This document shows positions 1 through 7,363 of a DNA stretch of 16,062 bases, piece after piece. The notes beneath the pieces were generated by a model. It did not search any database. It saw only the letters and a list, made by a program, of their open reading frames with translations, and was not told the DNA's origin. Where the stretch lies: positions 1-16,062 of the forward strand of contig JAUXFK010000035.1 of the NCBI GenBank assembly GCA_030623035.1, given 5' to 3'. A program made the translations under genes and the position numbers. Source of the DNA: Deltaproteobacteria bacterium (GTDB taxonomy: Bacteria; Desulfobacterota; UBA8473). The stretch's first letter is position 1, and every line of letters begins with the position of its first letter.

Positions 1-7
1 GCTTCAA

Positions 8-198
8 CGGCAATCAAATTTTAACCCGTGCAGAACTCGCATCTAAGAGAGCATAAAGAAAGAACAGCATCCAGCTATTAAATTCAGCCGATAAGCTTTG
101 GAACGATTAACATCCAAGAACAACGAGGCTTTCCCCTGTTCTTTCTTAACGCTCACTAAGATGTTCAAACAGTTGCACGGGTTAAAATTTGATTGCCG
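8..198. repeat. 191-bp palindromic (MITE-like) element with perfect 25-bp terminal inverted repeats
   Basis: Bases 8-32 are the exact reverse complement of 174-198 (core GGCAATCAAATTTTAACCCG). Further in, AAGAAAGAACAG at 56-67 is the exact reverse complement of 136-147. Between these, about ten more positions (40-54 against 149-163) also pair, so the whole element can fold into one long imperfect hairpin. No reading frame of note lies inside. Size, terminal repeats and lack of coding fit a miniature inverted-repeat element or a degenerate palindromic repeat. I do not recognise the family. A clean target-site duplication is not visible, and the left flank is only 7 bases long because the window starts there. 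Confidence 0.7.
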
Positions 199-238
199 CT
201 TTCGCAACTAAAATTTAAAAAAGCTAAACTGTTACAAA
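196..238 (+). repeat. Left arm of 43-bp inverted repeat flanking the response regulator
   Basis: Bases 196-238 match the reverse complement of 1693-1735 at 40 of 43 positions; mismatches are at 200, 203 and 217. The best block, 204-235, matches at 31 of 32. The arm overlaps the last three bases of the palindromic element at 8-198 and lies about 58 bases beyond the stop codon of the regulator. It is followed on the plus strand by GGAG and an ATG at 262, so it may once have been an upstream region like its partner arm. Confidence 0.85.
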
Positions 239-295
239 GGATTTAACTGGAGTTGCTTTAAATGAAGGTGGGTGTTGAGGGTTTTGTAAGGAATG

Positions 296-1681
296 CTATA
301 AATCCTCTTTTTGGATGTGTGTTTTTTTTATCTTTTCTACTAAGGTTGTTCTCTTTAAATTTAACATTTTAGCTGCCTTGTTTTTTACCCAATCACTCTT
401 ATTTAGGGCTTGTATAATAATCTCTTTTTCGAACTCAGTAACAACGGTTTTAAAGCATATCCCATCCTCTGGGATATCAAGCTTGGGAAAAAACTTATCC
501 TGACCTCCCCTCAATAATTTATCAGGCAAATCCCTGAACGAAATCTTACCTTTACCCTTTAAAATAACTAAACGTTCAATTGTATTCTCTAACTCTCTTA
601 TGTTGCCGGGCCAGTCATACCGGAGAAGGACATCCATAATATCTGGAGTAATCTGTTCAATGTTCTTCTTTTTCTCTTTATTGAAACGTTCTATAAAGTG
701 ATGTATAAGAAGGGGAATATCTGATTTACGCTTTCTTAATGGGGGAACAATTATGGGGATTACATTCAATCGGTAATAGAGATCCTCCCTGAACCTTTTC
801 TCAATCAGCGCTTTCTCTAAGTCCTGATTTGTTGCTGCAATAATTCTTACGTTGACTTTAATTGTATTTGTTCCGCCAACCCTCTCAAATTCTTGCTCTT
901 GAAGAACCCTTAATACTTTTACTTGAAGGCTGGGGCTCATATCACCGATCTCATCAAGAAAGATAGTCCCGTTGTGGGCCAGTTCAAACCGTCCTATTCT
1001 TGCACTTGTGGCTCCGGTAAAGGCTCCCTTGACATGCCCAAATAGCTCACTCTCAAGTAATTCTTCTGGAATCGCTCCGCAGTTTACCGGGATTAAAGGC
1101 TTTTCCTTTCGATTTCCGTTGAAATGTATAGCCTTAGCGATGAGTTCCTTCCCTGTACCACTTTCACCGCGGATTAGGATAGTGCTGTCAGTATCGGCAA
1201 CCTTCTCAATCAATTGAAACACTTCTTGTATTGCATCACTGTCCCCTATAATATTTTCAAACTTATACTTTCTCTTCAAGTGCTTACGAAGAGAGAGGTT
1301 TTCTATTTCTAATCTCTGCTGTTTCATAGCCCGCTGGATTACAATCTTTATCTCGTCTACCCTGAAGGGTTTGGTCACGTAGTCGTATGCCCCTACCTTC
1401 ATCGCTTCAACAGCAGACTCTATACTTCCATAGCCTGTAATAACGATACCTACTCCATGGGAGTAAAGTCTTTGGTATTCCTTTATTACCTCAAGACCGT
1501 TGACCTTGGGCATCATCAAGTCCGTTAAAACTAATTGAAAATCTCTAGTCCTAAGTATATTAATGGCTTTTTCTCCATCTTCAGCTATAGTAATTTCGTA
1601 GCCCTCTTCTAATAATACATCAGACAAAAATTCTCTTATCTTCTCATCGTCATCGACGATTAAAATACTCTCTTGTGACAT
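296..1681 (-). CDS. Sigma-54-dependent response regulator, NtrC family
   Basis: This is a cytoplasmic two-component regulator that activates RNA polymerase carrying sigma-54. The order is classic: an N-terminal receiver (residues 1-120) with acidic DDD at 10-12, phospho-acceptor D54, T82 and K104; a linker; an AAA+ domain with Walker A GESGTGKE (172-179), the sigma-54 contact loop GAFTGA (219-224) and Walker B FLDEIG (241-246); and a C-terminal Fis-type helix-turn-helix near 430-455. At 461 aa it is full length and every key motif is intact, so it should be functional. The ATG is preceded by AGGA at short spacing. No histidine kinase is present in the window, so its partner is unknown. The gene lies between 43-bp inverted repeats and may end a four-gene minus-strand run. 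The target genes cannot be inferred. Confidence 0.95.
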   Translation of the reverse strand: MSQESILIVDDDEKIREFLSDVLLEEGYEITIAEDGEKAINILRTRDFQLVLTDLMMPKVNGLEVIKEYQRLYSHGVGIVITGYGSIESAVEAMKVGAYDYVTKPFRVDEIKIVIQRAMKQQRLEIENLSLRKHLKRKYKFENIIGDSDAIQEVFQLIEKVADTDSTILIRGESGTGKELIAKAIHFNGNRKEKPLIPVNCGAIPEELLESELFGHVKGAFTGATSARIGRFELAHNGTIFLDEIGDMSPSLQVKVLRVLQEQEFERVGGTNTIKVNVRIIAATNQDLEKALIEKRFREDLYYRLNVIPIIVPPLRKRKSDIPLLIHHFIERFNKEKKKNIEQITPDIMDVLLRYDWPGNIRELENTIERLVILKGKGKISFRDLPDKLLRGGQDKFFPKLDIPEDGICFKTVVTEFEKEIIIQALNKSDWVKNKAAKMLNLKRTTLVEKIKKTHIQKEDL

Positions 1682-1692
1682 ATTTCCTATAA

Positions 1693-1735
1693 TTTGTAAC
1701 AGTTTAGCTTTTTGAAATTTTAGTTGCTAAGGCGG
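1693..1735 (-). repeat. Right arm of 43-bp inverted repeat flanking the response regulator
   Basis: This is the partner of 196-238, with 40 of 43 positions complementary. The arm sits just upstream of the regulator's ribosome-binding site, so it overlaps the place where its promoter or leader would be. Weaker similarity to the left side continues outward to about 1747, through a TCAAAT core. Together the arms enclose about 1.54 kb holding only the regulator gene. Confidence 0.85.
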
Positions 1736-1764
1736 TGGTCAAATATTGTTGAAAAATCAAATCG

Positions 1765-1962
1765 TTAAATCAAAAAATTGATCTCTTTTTCTGGGGATTC
1801 TATCTTATCTCCCAATGAGGAGCCACATTGGCAACAGAGATATTCAGACTTATCCCCCTCGGGCAAAACTATAAGAAGTCTTTTTCTGACTGGAACAGCG
1901 GCTTTGCACTGTGGACAATATAGAGCAATTGCCTCAAGTTGTTTAAAACTGGAATTATCCAT
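1765..1962 (-). CDS. Small zinc-ribbon protein
   Basis: This is a 65-aa cytoplasmic protein with two CxxC knuckles, CPQC near residues 16-19 and CCQCG near 43-47, separated by a basic and hydrophobic stretch (VRKRLLIVLPEGD). That is the layout of a single zinc ribbon. I know similar short proteins only as conserved hypotheticals. The fold suggests nucleic-acid or protein contact, but no function can be assigned. An upstream ATG at 1971 exists, but AAGGA abuts it directly, whereas the same AAGGA lies about 8 nt before the ATG at 1962, so I prefer the latter. It lies 78 nt after the macrodomain gene and 83 nt before the response regulator, all on one strand. Confidence 0.75.
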   Translation of the reverse strand: MDNSSFKQLEAIALYCPQCKAAVPVRKRLLIVLPEGDKSEYLCCQCGSSLGDKIESPEKEINFLI

Positions 1963-2040
1963 AAAGGTCATCCTTCAAACTACGAAATTATGGTTTCTTA
2001 CGAATACAATACATCTTTAGAATACTTATGTCAATAATGA

Positions 2041-2577
2041 TTAAACCTCTGAAAACGATTTCAAAGCTCTTTTATATTCATCGTATGCTTGCTGTCCGAA
2101 AAGAACAAAACGGACTAGATTGAGATCACTGTTTGTTTTTAGATAGTCTACCACGGTTTTTAGGGCGATGTTTGCAGCATCTTTTAAAGGATACCCATAA
2201 GCCCCGGTACTGATTGAAGGGAAGGATATACTCTTCAGCCCCTTCGATGATGCAAGTTTCAGGCTTTCTTTGTAAGCACTCTTTAAAAGTATTGCTTCGT
2301 CCCTTCTCCCACCGCTATAGATTGGACCTACGGTATGGATTACATATTTGGCCTTTAGGTTACCTCCTGTAGTTATTACCGCTTTGCCTGTAGGGCATTC
2401 ACCAATCTTCCTACACTCTTCCATAATGGGTGGACCACCGGCTCGGTGAATTGCTCCATCTACACCTCCACCTCCTGCTAAACTTGAGTTGGCAGCATTG
2501 ACAATGGCATCAGTATCTTCTTTCGTTATATCCCCTTCCTTCAAAGAGATAATAGATTGGTTTACCTTAACCTTCAT
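2041..2577 (-). CDS. Macrodomain protein, probable ADP-ribose/O-acetyl-ADP-ribose hydrolase (MacroD/YmdB type)
   Basis: This 178-aa protein is a single macrodomain almost end to end. Visible hallmarks are GDI near 15-17, NAAN at 27-30, the glycine-rich catalytic loop GGGGVDGAIH at 35-44 (with D40), HTVGP at 81-85 and the ribose/phosphate loop PSISTGAYGYP at 120-130. Members of this family bind ADP-ribose and remove O-acetyl groups or mono-ADP-ribose from protein side chains. The motifs needed for MacroD-type hydrolysis are all present. The ATG follows GGAGG by 6 nt, a strong start. It is co-oriented with the HD protein (85 nt upstream) and the zinc ribbon (78 nt downstream), so an operon concerned with nucleotide derivatives is possible. 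No ADP-ribosyltransferase is nearby. Confidence 0.93.
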   Translation of the reverse strand: MKVKVNQSIISLKEGDITKEDTDAIVNAANSSLAGGGGVDGAIHRAGGPPIMEECRKIGECPTGKAVITTGGNLKAKYVIHTVGPIYSGGRRDEAILLKSAYKESLKLASSKGLKSISFPSISTGAYGYPLKDAANIALKTVVDYLKTNSDLNLVRFVLFGQQAYDEYKRALKSFSEV

Positions 2578-2662
2578 GGTATACCTCCATTACCATTACA
2601 GATAATCGGGTTTGTATTTTATTCCAATTACATACGATAAAGCTTGAATTTAAACTCCTTTT

Positions 2663-3871
2663 TTAATCAAAATCAGCGAAGATCTCACCGATATTTAGGT
2701 ACGTATTGTTAGACTTTTGTTTTTTATATTTGTCCTTTATAAAACCAATGGCATGATTCAGATCCGAATTTTTAATCCCATTTTTAATGGCTGAATAAGC
2801 TTCTATAAATGCTGCTAGATCATCCGCAATCTTTACCATTTCTCCATCTCTTGGATTGAATTCATCTTTATTAAATCGGTCATTAATATCAGTACTCTTA
2901 ACCTTATGTATATCCTTGTTTATCTTGACGATACTGCTGAACTCATCAACAGTGAACATCTTGATTTCATCGTGCCATTCTTTTGGGATCATACTGTACA
3001 CAACTTCCATCTGCTCCATTTCATATTGTTTTATCAGGTTGTTTATGCCTTTAACAGACTTCTTTACAGGAGAGATTATGTCTCGGGTAAGAACTTCTGG
3101 CAGGTCATGGAATAATCCGGTGAAATAATTGTTTATACACCTCTTTTTACAGCCTTTGATCTCGAGAGTAAAGAGGTATGATAATATGGCAACAATTAAC
3201 ATATGTCCAAGGACCGAGGTCTTTGGAGTTCTATAAATATGACCCCATCTAATCTGAAACCGCAATTGGCCGCAAAGATTTACAAAGTTTCTTAGATCAG
3301 TATACATTACCAATTGAACCATGCCTTTTATATCATAGTTTTTTTCCTGTTCCATCTGTAAGGTTTTTTTTATTTCATCAATCTCATAGCCGTCAGGATT
3401 TGCATGTTCTATAATATTGAATTCCCATTTAGTAGCATAAAAATGCGCGGCTTTCAGGAGTTTTCCATTAATATTGTCTGGTCTATCAGATGAAAAATGA
3501 TCTTTAAATTTCTCACAAAAATCTTTGCCTAAAGGCGAAATAATCGATTCTAGTTCTTTGAATACCCATTGATTCAATTCCCTATAACTTGCCTCTTCTT
3601 GTTTAATCTTGTGAAATATTTGTGGTTTTATATCTGTTAAGACAAGACGCTGAAGTAAGTCGAAAAGGCCTCCCTCTATGATTTCTATCCAATCGAACCC
3701 GTCATTATCTTCCTCAAATTTTCCAAGAAGATAAGCAATTATCATTTTGTGGGCCTGTTTATCCAGTTCTGTTAGTTCTACTGGACGTATCTTATCGTTC
3801 CATCTTTGCATAGTTGCTGCGTCCAGAAACCTTAATAGCAATGCTTTTCTAATCATTAAATCCCTATTCAT
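2663..3871 (-). CDS. HD-superfamily (YfbR-like) phosphohydrolase with degenerate duplicated N-terminal half
   Basis: The 402-aa protein has two related halves. The C-terminal half carries an intact HD site: RW at 208-209, H223, GLFHDLPEVLTRDI with H255-D256, and D350 in KIADDLAAF. This resembles YfbR-type 5'-deoxynucleotidases and the HD_3 group. The N-terminal half repeats the pattern with RW at 23-24 and H41, but GLFDLL stands where GLFHDL is expected, and H143 replaces the last Asp. It is therefore probably catalytically dead and may be structural or regulatory. The likely activity is metal-dependent removal of phosphate from a nucleotide; the substrate is unknown. The start is uncertain: TTG at 3895, ATG at 3871 or ATG at 3856 (AGGG at short spacing) are all possible. 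It is the first of four co-oriented genes. Confidence 0.8.
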   Translation of the reverse strand: MNRDLMIRKALLLRFLDAATMQRWNDKIRPVELTELDKQAHKMIIAYLLGKFEEDNDGFDWIEIIEGGLFDLLQRLVLTDIKPQIFHKIKQEEASYRELNQWVFKELESIISPLGKDFCEKFKDHFSSDRPDNINGKLLKAAHFYATKWEFNIIEHANPDGYEIDEIKKTLQMEQEKNYDIKGMVQLVMYTDLRNFVNLCGQLRFQIRWGHIYRTPKTSVLGHMLIVAILSYLFTLEIKGCKKRCINNYFTGLFHDLPEVLTRDIISPVKKSVKGINNLIKQYEMEQMEVVYSMIPKEWHDEIKMFTVDEFSSIVKINKDIHKVKSTDINDRFNKDEFNPRDGEMVKIADDLAAFIEAYSAIKNGIKNSDLNHAIGFIKDKYKKQKSNNTYLNIGEIFADFD

Positions 3872-3895
3872 AAAGTTTTTGTGTGTGAGGCTCAA

Positions 3896-4391
3896 TTTGA
3901 TGCAATTTTACATAACTGGTTGTGAAAAGTAAAGAGATTAAAATCCGTTATCCAGCATAGTCGGATATTTTTGCAGCTTATCTTGACAGGGCATATGATA
4001 GGCTCCCATGATTGCATCCTTTTCTCTTGACAGATATCTTAAATTATGATTTATAAATAACGGTTGAAACTTATATGTTATTAACGATGTATTGCACAAA
4101 TAAAAATCCTTTGGGTAAAATTGCTTATATAACTCGATAGGATAGGGATTTCCTTTTTTTGACAGGATGTACAAGATGATCAGGATATAAGAAGAGTAAA
4201 AAAATCATGTAAATCCTGCCCGCCCTAGTGCGACTCGTTCACATATATTAATCCAGACCAGGCATCATTCCAAACGTGGCTTTTTGAGTATAGAGTATTG
4301 GTGATCGGTCTGGGCCAGGGTCAATCCTGTCAAAAGAGTCCGCCCGAAGGGCGCTAAGTTCATGGATACAAATTAGTATTTATGTAAGAAA
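3896..4391. other. Gene-poor intergenic spacer with inverted repeats
   Basis: About 500 bases separate the divergent HD and DUF4013 genes. A 78-codon minus-strand frame at 3938-4174 has no recognisable domain, no ribosome-binding site and runs into repeat sequence, so I do not call it. TTGACAG recurs at 3983, 4027 and 4159, and reversed at 4325-4331. A GC hairpin (CGCCC, loop GAA, GGGCG) sits at 4341-4353 without a T-tract. The promoter of the DUF4013 gene should lie near the right end, but I see no convincing match. Confidence 0.6.
4157..4335. repeat. GACAGGAT-bounded palindromic intergenic element
   Basis: TTTTGACAGGAT at 4157-4168 is the exact reverse complement of 4324-4335. Inside, CCAGACC at 4253-4259 pairs with GGTCTGG at 4307-4313, supported by ATCA (4264-4267) with TGAT (4302-4305). 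A third ATCC copy (GTAAATCCTGCC, 4209-4220) pairs imperfectly with the left end. The 179-bp size and nested palindromes suggest a short noncoding repeat element. It shares no sequence with the element at 8-198. Similar GACAGGAT spacer repeats occur in other genomes, from memory only. Confidence 0.5.
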
Positions 4392-4418
4392 ATGAATTAC
4401 AAAACGGAGTCATATTTT

Positions 4419-5075
4419 ATGGCTGATATAGAAAGGGCCATCAAATTTCCATTACAAGATAGAGAATGGGCGCAGAAGCTTATTGTAGGCGGTTTTCTCA
4501 ACATAATCCCTATTATATCTTTCTTTTCGATAGGTTATGCTTACCAAGTTTTTCATAGTGCTCTCAAAGAAGAAGACCCGAATATGCCGGAATGGACTAA
4601 CTGGAAAAATCTCTTCATTAATGGGTTGATAATTGCTATAATCGGTTTGTCTTATATCTTTATTCCGGCTTTTATTAACATTTTGGGTATATATTTAATA
4701 ACGAAAGGGTGGCTTTCTAGTTTTTTAGGTGGGATTCTAATCATTATTGGTTTTGGAGGTACGTTGACAGCTGCGTTCTTTTTCCCCATGGCTATTGCGA
4801 ATTATATATTAGGAGGAGAAAAAATTGGAGATGCCTTTAAATTTTCCTTCATACTGGATGAAATCAGAGATATTAAGGACGACTATTTCGCCTCTTATCT
4901 CATGGGTTTAGGTATGATAATACTTGTTGGTTTCTTACTATTTGTCCCTGTTGTAAATTATATTATATTCTCTATTGGCATGTTTTATGTATACCTATTC
5001 CTTTCTATCCTCTTTGGGGAAACGTGTAAGACTTTAACAAATATAACTGAAGAGAAAACAGAGAATCAATTATGA
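4419..5075 (+). CDS. DUF4013 integral membrane protein
   Basis: This 218-aa inner-membrane protein opens with an amphipathic segment, MADIERAIKFPLQDREWAQK, then a hydrophobic stretch, an acidic MPEWTNW loop and several more membrane spans (roughly residues 22-46, 64-90, 98-130 and 160-200). That opening, the PEW loop and the closing long hydrophobic stretch are typical of the DUF4013 family, whose function is unknown. An ATG nine codons earlier (4392) has no ribosome-binding site, whereas GGAG lies 9 nt before the ATG at 4419, and family members begin at this point. It is followed by its own intrinsic terminator, so it is probably monocistronic and independent of rel. Confidence 0.8.
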   Translation: MADIERAIKFPLQDREWAQKLIVGGFLNIIPIISFFSIGYAYQVFHSALKEEDPNMPEWTNWKNLFINGLIIAIIGLSYIFIPAFINILGIYLITKGWLSSFLGGILIIIGFGGTLTAAFFFPMAIANYILGGEKIGDAFKFSFILDEIRDIKDDYFASYLMGLGMIILVGFLLFVPVVNYIIFSIGMFYVYLFLSILFGETCKTLTNITEEKTENQL

Positions 5076-5100
5076 AAATCTGCAATACATGAAATACTTT

Positions 5101-5136
5101 AAAAGCTGGGTATATTAGTTATGCCTGGCTTTTTTT
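5101..5136 (+). terminator. Intrinsic terminator after the DUF4013 gene
   Basis: AAAAGCTGGG (5101-5110) can pair with CCTGGCTTTT (5124-5133) as a 10-bp stem with two G-U pairs and a 13-nt loop. A T-tract runs to 5136. It begins 25 bases after the stop codon. Confidence 0.75.
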
Positions 5137-5166
5137 ATCCTCAATTGGTCATTCGCTACCCAGCTT
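5103..5166 (+). promoter_or_regulatory. Possible alternative RNA fold upstream of rel
   Basis: AAGCTGGGTA at 5103-5112, the 5' arm of the terminator, is also the exact reverse complement of TACCCAGCTT at 5157-5166. The two pairings exclude each other. The second partner ends 43 bases before the rel start codon. This could let read-through transcripts refold, or it could be a leftover of a duplicated stem; the sequence alone does not decide. Confidence 0.3.
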
Positions 5167-5209
5167 AGAGTCCCCCTATTTTATTTGCTTAATCAGGATT
5201 TCGAAGAAA

Positions 5210-7363
5210 ATGATAAGGTTAAATGACATTATTGATAAGATAACCACCTATAATCCTGATGTAGATATGGATTTAATTGAAAAGGCTTATGTATTCTCTG
5301 CTAAGATTCATCAAGGTCAGGTTCGTCTTTCAGGAGAACCTTATCTTATCCATCCATTGGAAGTTGCGGGTATTCTCGCTGATCTCAAGTTAGATGTTGC
5401 AACAATTGCTACAGGGCTATTACACGATACTGTTGAGGATACATATACAACTTTGGAAGAAATAGATCGGTTATTTGGCAAAGAGATAACTTCTTTGGTT
5501 GATGGCCTTACAAAGATCAGTAAGATTACTTTTGGAACACATGAAGAGCGGCAGGCTGAGAACTTTCGAAAGATGCTTATAGCTATGTCTAAGGATATAA
5601 GAGTTTTACTTATAAAATTGGCTGATAGGCTTCATAATATGCAGACACTACAATACCATTCTAAAGAAAAACAGAAGAAGATTGCAAAAGAAACCCTGGA
5701 TATTTATGCTCCTCTGGCGAATAGGCTTGGGATAGGCTGGATTAAGGCTGAGCTTGAAGACCTTTCCTTCCGCTTTTTAGAACCGGGGATATATAATGGC
5801 CTGGCAAAGAAAGTAGCCAAGAAGAACGAAGATAGGAATGCCTATATTAATGAAGTAAATTCCATTATCTCCAGGAGATTGGCAGAGTATAATTTAAAAG
5901 ACCGCATCGAGGGAAGATCAAAGCACCTCTATAGTATTTACCAGAAGATGAAAAGGCAAAATATAGATTTTGATCAAGTATTTGATCTAATCGCCTTTAG
6001 GATTATTCTTGATAATGTCAGGGAATGCTATGAGGTATTGGGGATTATCCACTCTATTTGGAAACCCGTTTCCGGTCGATTCAAGGATTATATAGCGATG
6101 CCTAGGGCCAATATGTACCAATCTCTACACACAACAGTCATAGGCCCTTATGGGGAGCGGGTTGAGATACAGATTCGAACGGAGGAGATGCATAGAATCG
6201 CAGAGAATGGGATAGCTTCCCATTGGAAGTATAAGGAAGGGAGAAGCGTTGAAGAAAAGGAGGATAGAGGGTTTGCCTGGCTAAGACAACTTTTGGAGTG
6301 GCAGCAGGAAATGAAAGACCCAAGAGAGTTTTTAGAATCGGTCAGGGTTGATCTTTTCCCAGAAGAGGTATACGTATTTACCCCGAGAGGGGAGGTTAAA
6401 GAATTCCCAAGAGACGCAACTCCTTTGGATTTTGCATACAGCATTCATACCGATGTTGGAAATCATTGTACTGGGGCGAAGGTGAATGGGAGGATTGTTC
6501 CTTTAAGATATCAGTTGAAAAATGGTGATACTGTAGAGATTTTAACCTCAACAAATCAGCATCCCAGTATTGACTGGTTAAAGATTGTTAAGACATCAAG
6601 GGCTAAAGCAAGAATTCGCCAGTGGATTAAAACCAATGAGCGAAAGCGGAGTATATCATTAGGATCGGAGATATGCGAAAAGGATTTCAAAAAATACAGG
6701 CTCAACTTTTCAAAACTAGTTAAAAGGGGGGATTTGCAAAGTATACTAGAAGAATTTAATCTGTTGACCGTCGACGATTTGCTGGCAGAAGTCGGGTATG
6801 GAAAACTTTCTGCCAGGCAGATAATAAACAAACTAATACCACAAGAAAAGTTAGGAGATGAGCTTACAGGTGAGTTAATTCTTGAAAAGGCTTCTAAAAA
6901 GGCAGAAAAGAAGGAGAGAAGCGGGGTCAAGGTACGAGGTGTCGAAGATATTTTGGTTCGCTTTGGAAAGTGTTGCAACCCCCTACCTGGTGATGACATA
7001 GCTGGTTATATTACTCGAGGACGGGGGATCTCTGTCCATACATCTGATTGCCCCACTATCATTAATAGTATACCTGAAAGGATGATAGATGTACAATGGG
7101 ATTTAAAGGATAAAACTACGCATCTGGTTAGAATTCGGGTTGTTTGTAACAACAAAAAGGGTTTACTTGCTGCCATGAGTTCGTCTATTGCTTCGACTGA
7201 GGCGAATATCACAAATGCCCAAGTATATACCAGTAAAGACGAAAAGGCAGTAAGTATCTTTGAGGTTGAAGTAAACGACCTAAAACACCTTCAGAATATT
7301 ATGAAATCCTTGGGGAGGATTAAAGGTGTTATCCAGGTTGAAAGGCTAAAGAGGTTAAATTAG
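5210..7363 (+). CDS. rel: Bifunctional (p)ppGpp synthetase/hydrolase (Rel/SpoT)
   Basis: This long RelA/SpoT homologue (717 aa) makes pppGpp/ppGpp from ATP and GTP or GDP, and degrades it, in the cytoplasm and on stalled ribosomes. The N-terminal HD hydrolase site is complete: H48, H72-D73, E76-D77 and ADRLHN with N143, so hydrolysis should work. The synthetase domain (about 220-345) has RFKD at 290-293; in this position RxKD marks bifunctional Rel, whereas ExDD marks the synthesis-only RelA. Then come TGS (about 386-450), a helical region, the conserved-cysteine/zinc-finger segment (GKCCNPLPGD near 585, with a later HTSDCP) and a C-terminal ACT domain (about 635-715). AGGA lies 11 nt before the ATG, and the protein begins as family members do. 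It is the only such gene in the window and ends exactly where rpmB ends on the other strand. Confidence 0.97.
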   Translation: MIRLNDIIDKITTYNPDVDMDLIEKAYVFSAKIHQGQVRLSGEPYLIHPLEVAGILADLKLDVATIATGLLHDTVEDTYTTLEEIDRLFGKEITSLVDGLTKISKITFGTHEERQAENFRKMLIAMSKDIRVLLIKLADRLHNMQTLQYHSKEKQKKIAKETLDIYAPLANRLGIGWIKAELEDLSFRFLEPGIYNGLAKKVAKKNEDRNAYINEVNSIISRRLAEYNLKDRIEGRSKHLYSIYQKMKRQNIDFDQVFDLIAFRIILDNVRECYEVLGIIHSIWKPVSGRFKDYIAMPRANMYQSLHTTVIGPYGERVEIQIRTEEMHRIAENGIASHWKYKEGRSVEEKEDRGFAWLRQLLEWQQEMKDPREFLESVRVDLFPEEVYVFTPRGEVKEFPRDATPLDFAYSIHTDVGNHCTGAKVNGRIVPLRYQLKNGDTVEILTSTNQHPSIDWLKIVKTSRAKARIRQWIKTNERKRSISLGSEICEKDFKKYRLNFSKLVKRGDLQSILEEFNLLTVDDLLAEVGYGKLSARQIINKLIPQEKLGDELTGELILEKASKKAEKKERSGVKVRGVEDILVRFGKCCNPLPGDDIAGYITRGRGISVHTSDCPTIINSIPERMIDVQWDLKDKTTHLVRIRVVCNNKKGLLAAMSSSIASTEANITNAQVYTSKDEKAVSIFEVEVNDLKHLQNIMKSLGRIKGVIQVERLKRLN

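Noticed and set aside
1..205. Target-site duplication around the palindromic element (GCTTCAAC against GCTTTCGCAAC)
   Set aside because: The match needs a 3-base gap, and the left flank is truncated by the window, so it cannot be claimed.
1765..3871. Anti-phage defence island built on the macrodomain and HD genes
   Set aside because: No nuclease, toxin, nucleotide cyclase or ADP-ribosyltransferase is nearby, and the surrounding genes are housekeeping.
3938..4174. 78-codon minus-strand reading frame in the spacer
   Set aside because: It has no domain, no ribosome-binding site and no protein-like pattern, and its start overlaps the GACAGGAT repeat.
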